From: Clostridiaceae bacterium
Lineage (GTDB): Bacteria; Bacillota; Clostridia; Tissierellales; Sporanaerobacteraceae
Reading direction: 5' to 3'
Assembly: GCA_019391515.1 (NCBI GenBank)
Contig: JAHXQP010000018.1
Location: 41,667 to 105,666 of the forward strand
Length of the DNA stretch: 64,000 bases
Shown: piece after piece, positions 17,858-24,595 of the stretch
How the letters are laid out: every line of letters begins with the position of its first letter
Numbering within the stretch: position 1 is the first letter of the stretch
Notes under the pieces: model-generated
The model's input: only the letters and a program-made list of their open reading frames with translations
The model's database searches: none
What the model was told of the DNA's origin: nothing
Position numbers and translations under genes: made by a program

Positions 17858-18553
17858 ATGGACACCAAAATATTAATTGTTGATGATGAAAAGTTGTTTG
17901 TCAAAGGTTTAAAATATAGTCTTGAGCAAGATGATTATATTATAGAAACAGCATTCGATGGAAAGGAAGCTATTGAAAAAGTAAAAAAAAAGAGATATGA
18001 TTTAATAATTTTAGATTTAATGTTGCCTGGAATTGATGGATTAGAAGTTTGTCAAAAGATTAGACAAAATTCTCAAGTACCTATTATAATGCTTACTGCC
18101 AGGGGAGAAGATATAAATAAAATATTAGGGTTAGAATATGGTGCAGATGATTATTTAACTAAACCTTTCAATATTCTAGAATTAAAAGCAAGAATAAAGG
18201 CTATACTTAGAAGAGTAAATATGAAAAGTACAAATATTACAGATCAAGTAATTCAAATAGATGATTTTAAAATAAATACATTAGGTAGAAAGTTGACTAT
18301 ACATGGCAATGAAGTAAATCTAACTGCTAAAGAATTTGATCTATTACTTTTACTAGCTACCAACCCAGGAAAAGTATTTACAAGGGAAGAGTTATTGGAG
18401 ACTATATGGGGATATGAATATTTTGGAGATCTTAGAACTGTAGATGTTCACATCAGAAGACTCAGGGAAAAGATTGAAGAGGATTCAGGACAACCGGAGT
18501 ATATACTTACAAAGTGGGGAGTTGGTTACTATTTTAGAAGTAAACCACAATAA
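17858..18553 (+). CDS. OmpR/PhoB-family response regulator
   Basis: This 231-residue protein has a receiver domain (acidic Asp9-Asp10, phospho-acceptor Asp53 in ILDLMLPG, Lys102 in LTKPF) and a C-terminal winged helix at about 130-229 (TAKEFDLLLLLATNPGKVFTREELLE, TVDVHIRRLREKIE). It pairs with the histidine kinase that overlaps its 3' end. ATG at 17858 with GAGGTGAT upstream. The target genes are unknown; the location between selB and the tRNA-Sec gene hints at, but does not show, a link to selenium or envelope control. Confidence 0.93.
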   Translation: MDTKILIVDDEKLFVKGLKYSLEQDDYIIETAFDGKEAIEKVKKKRYDLIILDLMLPGIDGLEVCQKIRQNSQVPIIMLTARGEDINKILGLEYGADDYLTKPFNILELKARIKAILRRVNMKSTNITDQVIQIDDFKINTLGRKLTIHGNEVNLTAKEFDLLLLLATNPGKVFTREELLETIWGYEYFGDLRTVDVHIRRLREKIEEDSGQPEYILTKWGVGYYFRSKPQ

Positions 18554-19961
18554 TAAAAAAAAATTTGTAAGTGTTAGGTGGAAATTAGTTTCCACCTATT
18601 TATTATTAATATTTATCACATTAATTATAATAAATGTGATAATATGCAAGACCATTTTTAATATATACATAGAACAGGAAAAAAATAGTAGCTTTACTAA
18701 AGCTAATATAGTATCTAATAGGGTTAGATTTCAATTAGAATCATATAGAATGAGTGAAGAATGGATTCAGGATTCGGTAGGAGATTATAGTAAAGAAATA
18801 AATTCAAGGATTATAATCGTAGACAAGGACAATAAAGTTCAACTAGATTCTCATAATTCATTTGTGGGAGATAAATTTTATCATGATGAAATAGTAGAAG
18901 CTTTAAAAGGTGAAAATAGTAGTGGAATTTATAATTTTAAACAATCTGGAAGAGTAATGTATATATCTGTTCCAGTAATAGTTAACAATAAAATAGTAGG
19001 GGCAGTTCTTCTATCAACATCTATTGAGCATATACATGATGAGGCAAGGCATATTTGGAGGAAATTAGAGCTGATTTCAGGTATAAGCATGGTTGTTATT
19101 GCTGTAATAGTTTTTTTCTTTGCTGGGGTCATTTTCAAGCCTCTAAATGATTTAAAAAGTACTATAAATAAGGTGACACAAGGACATTTAGAAGAAAAGG
19201 TAAATATAAATAGTAATGACGAATTTAAAGAAGTTGCAGAAGCTTTTAACATGATGATAACTAAATTAGAAGAAGTAGATAATCAAAGGAAAGATTTTGT
19301 GGCAAATGTATCTCATGAACTTAGAACACCTCTTACATCTATAAAAATTCTCTCTGAATCTCTTATTAATCAAGATACTTTTGATAGGGACATTTATAAA
19401 GAGTTTTTAATAGATATTGATTCAGAAGTAGATAGATTAAATAATATTATCACAGATTTACTTACATTAGTAAATTTAGACAAGGAAAAACTAATTATAG
19501 ATAATAAAGTAACTTATATAAATTATTTATTAGAAAAAATAGTTTCTAGAATGGAGCCTATTGCAAAACAGAAAAATATAGAATTAAAATTAATTTTAAA
19601 TGAAAAGATTCAAATAAAAATAGATGAAAATAAGATACAACAAGCCATAATTAATATAATTGATAACGCTATTAAATATACTCAGCCAGAAGGTATTATA
19701 GAGGTAGAATTGTATAAAGAGGAAAAATATGCAATAATAAAAATATTGGATAACGGAGTAGGTATACCTGAAGATAAGTTACCTTATATATTTGAAAGAT
19801 TCTATAGAGTAGATAAGGCTAGATCTAGAAATACTGGTGGAACAGGTCTAGGATTATCTATAGCATGGGAAATAATAAATAGCCATAGTGGTACTATTGA
19901 TGTAGATAGTCAGGTAGACGTAGGAAGTATATTTTATATAAAATTGCCTCTTGAAAAATAG
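18522..19961 (+). CDS. Sensor histidine kinase (PhoR/WalK-like), start uncertain
   Basis: This kinase is predicted at about 479 residues: TM1 near residues 21-44, an extracellular sensor domain (about 45-185), TM2 (SGISMVVIAVIVFFFAGVIF), HAMP, HisKA with His265 in VSHELRTPLTS, and HATPase with N, G1 (DNGVGIPEDKLPYIFERFYRVD) and G2 (GGTGLGLSIAWEI) boxes. The start is unclear. In-frame candidates are an ATG at 18444 deep inside the regulator gene and a TTG at 18522. An ATT at 18531 has GGGGAG at good distance but is a rare start codon. A 9-bp hairpin lies just downstream in the coding region. The translated gene overlaps the response regulator. Confidence 0.88.
   Translation: MVTILEVNHNNKKKFVSVRWKLVSTYLLLIFITLIIINVIICKTIFNIYIEQEKNSSFTKANIVSNRVRFQLESYRMSEEWIQDSVGDYSKEINSRIIIVDKDNKVQLDSHNSFVGDKFYHDEIVEALKGENSSGIYNFKQSGRVMYISVPVIVNNKIVGAVLLSTSIEHIHDEARHIWRKLELISGISMVVIAVIVFFFAGVIFKPLNDLKSTINKVTQGHLEEKVNINSNDEFKEVAEAFNMMITKLEEVDNQRKDFVANVSHELRTPLTSIKILSESLINQDTFDRDIYKEFLIDIDSEVDRLNNIITDLLTLVNLDKEKLIIDNKVTYINYLLEKIVSRMEPIAKQKNIELKLILNEKIQIKIDENKIQQAIINIIDNAIKYTQPEGIIEVELYKEEKYAIIKILDNGVGIPEDKLPYIFERFYRVDKARSRNTGGTGLGLSIAWEIINSHSGTIDVDSQVDVGSIFYIKLPLEK
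18576..18597 (+). repeat. Perfect 9-bp hairpin inside the start region of the kinase gene
   Basis: AGGTGGAAA (18576-18584) and TTTCCACCT (18589-18597) form a perfect stem around TTAG. It encodes part of the segment before TM1, has no T-run after it, and may affect translation or RNA processing between regulator and kinase. Function is inference. Confidence 0.5.
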
Positions 19962-19978
19962 GAGATAGGAGGGTTCTT

Positions 19979-20839
19979 ATGAGAAAGAAGTGTACTTTAA
20001 TTATTTTATCACTTATTTTATCTATATTTACAAGTTCCTGTCAGTCATATGATGTTTTATCAGAAGAGAGCAATAACTTTCCTCCGATTAATCCTATTTC
20101 AAAAGATAAGGTAGAGGTTATTCTTTATTATCCAAATAGTGAAATGGAACATTTAGTTCCAGAAGTTAGGGTTGTACCTCGTTCTAATGAAAGAATTGAG
20201 GAAATGGTTATTAGTGAACTATTAAAAGGTACAAATAGGAAGGGATTTAAAAATATAATCCCAGAAAATGTAGAAATGCTTTCATTAGATATATTAGATG
20301 ATATAGCTTATGTAAGTTTTTCAGATGAATTATATAATAAAAGCTATGGAGAAAAGGAGGAAGCTTTTATTATATATTCTATAGTGAATACTTTAGCAAG
20401 TATACCTGATATAAATAGGGTTCAAATATTTATAAATGGGAAAGCTATAAATACATTGTTTAGACATTATAGCGTTAGAGAACCTTTAGCTTTTAGTAGC
20501 ATTGTAGTTAGTGAAGATTATATAAATCCAGTATCTATATTAAATAAATATTATGACAATCTACTTGACGGAGAGTATGACAAAAGTATGGATATGTTAT
20601 ATTTAAGTGAGATAGAAAAGGTGAAATTAAATACTCTGAGAATATATCTAGAAAATGAATTTAAGGGAGTAGAGCAATTTGATATTACAGATTATATAAT
20701 TTATGAATATGGAGATAAAATAAGTATGGATGCAGAAATAGTATTTACTTATGAAAAAAATAATAAAAAGTCTTCCTATAAAAAAATAGAGTTAGTATAT
20801 GATAAAGATAAATTTAAAATTAAAGGATTATTATACTAA
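19979..20839 (+). CDS. GerMN-domain lipoprotein
   Basis: This 286-residue secreted protein has a signal peptide ending FTSSC, with Cys21 as a probable lipid-attachment site although the lipobox is not ideal. A GerMN domain covers about 45-170 (VVPRSNERIEEMVISELLKG and DDIAYVSFSDEL). The domain is named for spore germination protein GerM and also occurs in LpqB-type lipoproteins next to two-component systems, as here: it follows the kinase by 17 bases with an AGGAGG site. An accessory role to the sensor kinase, or a sporulation role, is inference. Confidence 0.83.
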   Translation: MRKKCTLIILSLILSIFTSSCQSYDVLSEESNNFPPINPISKDKVEVILYYPNSEMEHLVPEVRVVPRSNERIEEMVISELLKGTNRKGFKNIIPENVEMLSLDILDDIAYVSFSDELYNKSYGEKEEAFIIYSIVNTLASIPDINRVQIFINGKAINTLFRHYSVREPLAFSSIVVSEDYINPVSILNKYYDNLLDGEYDKSMDMLYLSEIEKVKLNTLRIYLENEFKGVEQFDITDYIIYEYGDKISMDAEIVFTYEKNNKKSSYKKIELVYDKDKFKIKGLLY

Positions 20840-20848
20840 TTATTAAGC

Positions 20849-20877
20849 TTGAAAAAAATAGATTTATGTCTTATAAT
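20849..20877 (+). promoter_or_regulatory. Sigma-A-type promoter of the tRNA-Sec gene
   Basis: TTGAAA at 20849-20854, a 17-base spacer, and TATAAT at 20872-20877, with the mature tRNA beginning 20 bases downstream. Confidence 0.8.
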
Positions 20878-20897
20878 AGTATTTGTTCTATTTTCTT

Positions 20898-20994
20898 GGG
20901 GGTAGATGGGTCCTGGTGGGCCCTCTGGTCTTCAAAACCAGCGCGAGGCGTTAGGAGCGTCTTGGGTGAGTTCGATTCTCACATACTCCCGCCA
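20898..20994 (+). tRNA. selC: tRNA-Sec (anticodon TCA)
   Basis: A 97-base tRNA with the special selenocysteine form. It has a 6-bp D stem (GGGTCC/GGGCCC) with the short loop TGGT. The anticodon stem is CTGGT/ACCAG with loop CTTCAAA, anticodon TCA at 20932-20934. A long variable arm runs from about 20942 to 20965, and the T stem is GTGAG/CTCAC with loop TTCGATT. The acceptor GGGGGTA pairs with TACTCCC, followed by discriminator G and encoded CCA. The expected eighth acceptor pair would be G-A, a mismatch. It supplies the tRNA for the UGA in selD. Confidence 0.96.
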
Positions 20995-21003
20995 TAAAGA
21001 ATA

Positions 21004-21028
21004 AGCCACTTAGGTGGTTTTTTTATTT
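21004..21028 (+). terminator. Terminator of the tRNA-Sec gene
   Basis: AGCCAC pairs with GTGGTT (one G-U pair) around a TTAG loop, followed by a T-run. Confidence 0.8.
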
Positions 21029-21060
21029 TTTGTTTATGCAAACGTAAAATTTAATTTTGC

Positions 21061-21098
21061 TAAAAAGTCGAGGAGTTTGATGATATACTCCTCGACTT
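21061..21098 (-). terminator. Minus-strand terminator after micropeptide A
   Basis: AAGTCGAGGAGT (21065-21076) pairs with ACTCCTCGACTT (21087-21098). On the minus strand the stem is followed by a T-run (A's at 21062-21066). Confidence 0.85.
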
Positions 21099-21109
21099 AA
21101 TATATTGAT

Positions 21110-21241
21110 CTAATATCTTCTTCCAAAACCACAGTTACAGAATATGACTACAAGCAATAGAAAGAAAAAAAGCAGTGAATTATTAAAATCATCCCTGTCA
21201 GGCCTTCTATGTCTTCCAAGATCAGAATTTACTTCAGCCAT
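21110..21241 (-). CDS. Small membrane micropeptide A (43 aa)
   Basis: The predicted peptide begins MAEVNSDLGRHRRPDRDDFN, continues NSLLFFFLLLVVIFCNCG and ends FGRRY. A charged N-terminal part leads into a single hydrophobic helix of about 14 residues and then CNC. AGAAGGTG ribosome binding site. It lies 38 bases after micropeptide B and before a terminator, so B and A probably share a transcript. It is a paralogue of B and C (shared core SLLFFFLLLVVxFCNC). Not a family I can name; small hydrophobic Cys peptides are common among spore-associated proteins, which fits the sigma-K-type promoter upstream of B. Confidence 0.8.
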   Translation of the reverse strand: MAEVNSDLGRHRRPDRDDFNNSLLFFFLLLVVIFCNCGFGRRY

Positions 21242-21279
21242 AATTACACCTTCTCTTTTATCAAGAAAAGTCTAGGCTT

Positions 21280-21378
21280 TTAACAATTACAACCAAAATC
21301 ACAATTACAGAATATAACTACAAGCAATAGAAAGAAGAAAAGTAGGGAATCATCGATATTGCCTTTTTTACCAAACAT
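21280..21378 (-). CDS. Small membrane micropeptide B (32 aa)
   Basis: The predicted peptide begins MFGKKGNIDD, continues SLLFFFLLLVVIFCNC and ends DFGCNC. The whole protein is a short charged head, one hydrophobic helix and a four-cysteine tail. Strong AGGAGGTG ribosome binding site 6 bases before the ATG. The region between it and micropeptide C holds a sigma-K-like promoter (21414-21442), giving a leader of only about 30 bases. Conservation of the core with A and C at the protein level, each with its own ribosome binding site, is the main evidence that it is translated. Confidence 0.82.
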   Translation of the reverse strand: MFGKKGNIDDSLLFFFLLLVVIFCNCDFGCNC

Positions 21379-21413
21379 ATAAACACCTCCTATTAGTGAT
21401 TTAAGTTTCTATA

Positions 21414-21442
21414 TAAATTATGCTAGAATCTCTTAAAGTGTG
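21414..21442 (-). promoter_or_regulatory. Sigma-K-like promoter of micropeptides B and A
   Basis: Read on the minus strand: CACA (-35, 21442-21439), a 16-base spacer, and CATAATTTA (-10, 21422-21414). This fits the late mother-cell sigma-K consensus mACm-N16-CATAnnnTA. The matching arrangement occurs again upstream of micropeptide C. Confidence 0.68.
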
Positions 21443-21536
21443 AAATAAAAAATTATTATAGTTATAAATAAAATTATTATAAAAATTTAATAAAAGTTTT
21501 AATATATGTTATGAAATATAATAAAATTAATGGTTA

Positions 21537-21578
21537 TTGAATATTAAGTCGGGGAAAGTTCCCCGACTTAATATTCAA
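21537..21578 (-). terminator. Perfect 20-bp hairpin after micropeptide C
   Basis: The arm 21537-21556 is an exact reverse complement of 21559-21578, with GTCGGGGAA/TTCCCCGAC at the tip. It starts 5 bases past the micropeptide C stop on the minus strand. There is no strong T-run, so it may end transcription weakly or protect the 3' end of the mRNA. Confidence 0.65.
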
Positions 21579-21582
21579 CTTA

Positions 21583-21690
21583 TTAACATCTATTATCACA
21601 GTTACAGAATAAAACTACAAGTAATAGAAAGAAGAAAAGTAGAGAATCATCAAAACCTCCACAACCTCTACGTCCTAAATTGTCAACCAT
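21583..21690 (-). CDS. Small membrane micropeptide C (35 aa)
   Basis: The predicted peptide begins MVDNLGRRGCGGFDD, continues SLLFFFLLLVVLFCNC and ends DNRC. It shares the DDSLLFFFLLLVV core and CNC motif with B and, less closely, with A. AGGAGGTG ribosome binding site. It has its own sigma-K-like promoter at 21778-21806 and its own hairpin behind it, so it is a separate transcription unit from B-A. The open frame on the opposite strand over the same bases has no family features and is taken as a shadow. Confidence 0.82.
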   Translation of the reverse strand: MVDNLGRRGCGGFDDSLLFFFLLLVVLFCNCDNRC

Positions 21691-21777
21691 TTATAGCACC
21701 TCCTAATATAATCAAGGGATTTCAGTGGCAAAGATGAGACATAAAACTAAAATTAAGGTTAGGTTAAAACCTTAATA

Positions 21778-21806
21778 TAGACTATGCTAGTATGATAAAA
21801 ATTGTT
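21778..21806 (-). promoter_or_regulatory. Sigma-K-like promoter of micropeptide C
   Basis: Read on the minus strand: AACA (-35, 21806-21803), a 16-base spacer, and CATAGTCTA (-10, 21786-21778). The bases around the -10 (CTAGCATAxTxTATAT) are shared with the promoter of micropeptide B. The leader between it and the start codon includes a TTAAGGTT/AACCTTAA stem. Confidence 0.68.
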
Positions 21807-21884
21807 AATAGTAGTTAATAAAGATAATATTAATAAGTATTCATTTAACAGAAATATAAAAAAAGCTTTTAAAAAAAAATAACA

Positions 21885-21893
21885 TGGTATAAT
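21885..21893 (+). promoter_or_regulatory. Extended -10 promoter element of the Usp gene
   Basis: TGGTATAAT gives an extended -10 with TATAAT at 21888-21893; no convincing -35 is seen. The rest of 21691-21929 holds only this element, the divergent sigma-K-like promoter and A+T-rich spacer. Confidence 0.55.
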
Positions 21894-21929
21894 AATATAG
21901 GCTGTACTCTTTTAAAAGGGGGACTTTTT

Positions 21930-22319
21930 ATGAAAAATAAAAAAACTAAAAATATTATGGTATGTGTAACTCAGCAAAAAACTTGTGAAAGATTGATAGT
22001 AAATGGTTACAGCATGAAAGACAAAGAGGAAGATAAATTATATGTAATACATGTAGTAAATGAAAAGGACAAATTTTTAGATAAGAATAGCGATGGTGAA
22101 GCTTTAGAATACTTATTTAATGTATCAAAAAAAGTAGGAGCTGATTTAGCTGTTTTAAGATCAAAAGATGTAGTAAAGACTATTGAAGATTTTGCAAACG
22201 AGAACAATATAACCCATCTACTAATGGGAGCTTCTCCAGAACCAGATAAAAGAGAGAGTCAAAACATTACTTTTAAATTACAACAAGCATTGTCTGAAGT
22301 AGAATTTATTGTACTTTAG
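21930..22319 (+). CDS. Universal stress protein domain protein
   Basis: This 129-residue single-domain protein begins with the Usp strand NIMVCVTQQKTCERLI. It contains LYVIHVVNEKDKF, a central DLAVLRSKDVVKTIEDFANENNITHLLMGASP, and ends EVEFIVL. The pattern resembles the Usp domain of KdpD-like sensors. The nucleotide-binding G-2x-G-9x-G-(S/T) loop is not clearly present, so ATP binding is uncertain. GGGGGAC ribosome binding site with its own promoter. No terminator is seen after it. Confidence 0.8.
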   Translation: MKNKKTKNIMVCVTQQKTCERLIVNGYSMKDKEEDKLYVIHVVNEKDKFLDKNSDGEALEYLFNVSKKVGADLAVLRSKDVVKTIEDFANENNITHLLMGASPEPDKRESQNITFKLQQALSEVEFIVL

Positions 22320-22474
22320 AAGAAACTTTTAATTTCACGATAAATTTACGTAAAATAGAATATTTCTACTGCTAAATTCTATAATCAGCGTGTATTTTTT
22401 AAAATATATTATGATACAAAATATTTTATTTACATAAACTAATTATATAAATAAAATATTTAAGGAGGATTTTT

Positions 22475-23518
22475 ATGTCGGAAATTAGAAGAGTTTTTCC
22501 AGGAGGCAATACTTCGCAAGGATTTTTTTCCTACCATAGATATATTTTAAATGAAGGTAGAACTTTTATCTTAAAAGGTGGTCCGGGTTCTGGAAAATCT
22601 TCCCTAATGAAAAATATAGGTGATGAGATGCTTAAGCATAATCTTTCTGTAGAATATCACCATTGTGCCTCGGATAAAAGTTCTATAGATGGTATAGTTA
22701 TAAAAGAATTGAAAGTAGCAATACTAGATGGAACAGCACCACATATTTTAGAGCCTAAACTAGTAGGATTGTCAGATGATATAATAGATCTTGGAAGATA
22801 TATAGACGGATCAAAGCTATTTGAGAACAAAGAAGAAATATTAGAAGCTAGGGAAAATAACAAAAGATGCTATAGAAAAACCTATTCTTATTTCAGAGCA
22901 GCAAAGGAAATATTAAATGAAATAGTATATGCAAATAGTGAAAAAGTAGATTTTAGAGGTATTAATGGATTAATATATGATTTAAAAGAAGATATATATG
23001 GCAATGAGACACTTAATCATATAGGTGAGGAGAGGCATTTATTTAACAGAGCTTTTACTCCTAGTGGTATAGCAGATTATACAGATACTCTTTTAAAGGA
23101 TAGAAAAGTATACTATATCAATGCAGAATATGGTACTGGCAAATCTACCCTTCTGGATATAATTTCCAGAGAAGGACTTTTAAGAGGGTATAATATAGAA
23201 ATATATCATGAACCTTTAATTCCACAAAAAACAAACACTATAATCATATCAGAACTAAATTTAGCACTTTCTGCAGCTGATTATGCAAAAAATAATCACT
23301 ATAAAAAAATAGATTTAAATCAATTTTTAAAAGGGGATACTAAAAACCAAGAAGACTATAACACTTTTAATAATCTAATAGATAGAGGGATATATAGTTT
23401 ATCTAAAGCGAAAAAGAATCATGATATATTAGAAGAAGCTTATCACCCGGCTATAGATTTTAATGGAATAGAAGAAGAAAGAGAAAAAATAATAAGAGAA
23501 ATAATGACTTTAGCTTAG
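22475..23518 (+). CDS. Double P-loop ATPase (PRK06851-type)
   Basis: This 347-residue protein has two Walker A motifs, GGPGSGKS at 35-42 and AEYGTGKST at 217-225. Each begins an apparently duplicated NTPase half (FILKGGPGSGKSSLM and VYYINAEYGTGKSTLL). It also has a start motif RRVFPGGNTSQGFFSYH. I recall this arrangement from an uncharacterised family in Firmicutes; no function is known to me. AAGGAGG ribosome binding site. A TGATACA-N14-CATAAACT pattern at about 22410-22434 loosely resembles a sigma-E promoter, so mother-cell expression is possible but weakly supported. Confidence 0.8.
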   Translation: MSEIRRVFPGGNTSQGFFSYHRYILNEGRTFILKGGPGSGKSSLMKNIGDEMLKHNLSVEYHHCASDKSSIDGIVIKELKVAILDGTAPHILEPKLVGLSDDIIDLGRYIDGSKLFENKEEILEARENNKRCYRKTYSYFRAAKEILNEIVYANSEKVDFRGINGLIYDLKEDIYGNETLNHIGEERHLFNRAFTPSGIADYTDTLLKDRKVYYINAEYGTGKSTLLDIISREGLLRGYNIEIYHEPLIPQKTNTIIISELNLALSAADYAKNNHYKKIDLNQFLKGDTKNQEDYNTFNNLIDRGIYSLSKAKKNHDILEEAYHPAIDFNGIEEEREKIIREIMTLA

Positions 23519-23562
23519 AAAAAAAGTCACATCCTATTAAATTAGGAGTGACTTTTTTTTTC
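23518..23562. terminator. Bidirectional terminator between convergent genes
   Basis: AAAAAGTCAC and GTGACTTTTT form the outer stem and CCTA/TAGG the inner one, with A- and T-runs on either side. The end of the minus-strand alaX gene lies within it. Confidence 0.88.
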
Positions 23563-24429
23563 TGGAAAATCTTTAGCTTTATATTTAAATAACTCTTCTT
23601 TTAAATCATTATTTTCTTTTTCCAGTTTTTCTTTTTCTAAACACAGTCTTTCAACCTTTTCATAAGTATCTATATCTTTTGAAGACAGAAGGGTAGCTAT
23701 ATTATTTATACAATCATTTTTCCAAGTATAGTCTTTCAAAGCTCTATTTCCGCATACAAATTCCACACGAATATTTCCTTTATACTTTTCCCAATTCCTT
23801 ATTTTAATCATTCCTATTTCTCCTGTGCTTCTATGGTGAGTTCCATAACAGGGGGAATAGTCCATACCGTCGATTTCTACAATTCTAATATCAGACTTAA
23901 CATTAGGATATTTTTTTATGGGAACTTTATCGATATCCTTTTTTCCCATAATATAGGTTTTTATATCAAAATTAGAGTATATAACTTTGTTTGCAAAATC
24001 TTCTACTTTTACTATATCCTCCTTTTTAAGTTCAGGAATAGTAATATCTATATAGACACAAGTTTTACCTATATAAAAGCCTATAGTTTCAGCATCATAG
24101 AGCTTATAAAATATAGAAGAAAGAAGGTGTTGACCTGAATGTTGTTGCATATAATCGAGCCTTGTATCCCAGTCTATAGAGAGTTGAACTTTGTCACTAA
24201 AAATATTTTCTTTTATGACATGTATTATATCATCACCTTCTTCATAAACATCTATTACTTCTAATTCATTGATTGTACCTTTATCTCTAGGTTGTCCTCC
24301 TTTTAAATTTGGATAAAATATAGTTCTATTCAGCTTTAAATAAAATTTATTGTTCATATATTTTTTATCTACAATTCTAGCACTAATCTCTCTCAAATAA
24401 GGATTTTCTAGATAAATATGCTCCGTCAT
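23542..24429 (-). CDS. alaX: Stand-alone alanyl-tRNA editing protein (AlaX type)
   Basis: This 295-residue protein is related to the editing domain of AlaRS and hydrolyses mischarged Ser-tRNA-Ala. Zinc-site motifs: HxxxH at His97 and His101 (QQHSGQH) and CxxxH at Cys194 and His198 (PCYGTHH). The N-terminal barrel (FYPNLKGGQPRDKGTIN) is present. A C-terminal coiled coil runs from about 250 to 285 (EKVERLCLEKEKLEKENNDL). No synthetase catalytic domain is present. ATG with GAGGTGAAAG upstream. It is divergent from comEC. Confidence 0.92.
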   Translation of the reverse strand: MTEHIYLENPYLREISARIVDKKYMNNKFYLKLNRTIFYPNLKGGQPRDKGTINELEVIDVYEEGDDIIHVIKENIFSDKVQLSIDWDTRLDYMQQHSGQHLLSSIFYKLYDAETIGFYIGKTCVYIDITIPELKKEDIVKVEDFANKVIYSNFDIKTYIMGKKDIDKVPIKKYPNVKSDIRIVEIDGMDYSPCYGTHHRSTGEIGMIKIRNWEKYKGNIRVEFVCGNRALKDYTWKNDCINNIATLLSSKDIDTYEKVERLCLEKEKLEKENNDLKEELFKYKAKDFPEKKSHS

Positions 24430-24595
24430 ACTTTCACCTCATTTATTTTGTTCTAATTAACATTTTACCATTTTTTTAAAAAAAGAGTAGGTCTGAAAAT
24501 ATATTATTATGATATAATTTAAATATAAAGTTATATATTTGCCCTTAATTAAATATATAATAAACTTAAATTAAGGACAAAAGGAAGGGATATAT

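Noticed and set aside
21537..21737. Plus-strand 66-codon frame
   Set aside because: It lies antisense to micropeptide C and begins inside the 20-bp hairpin; no ribosome binding site and no family features.
22320..22474. A+T-rich gap searched for a small RNA or peptide
   Set aside because: No terminator-bounded structure or ribosome-binding-site-preceded frame was found; only a weak sigma-E-like pattern near its end.
23833..24138. Plus-strand 101-codon frame inside alaX
   Set aside because: Opposite the two zinc motifs of a clear gene; no start signal.
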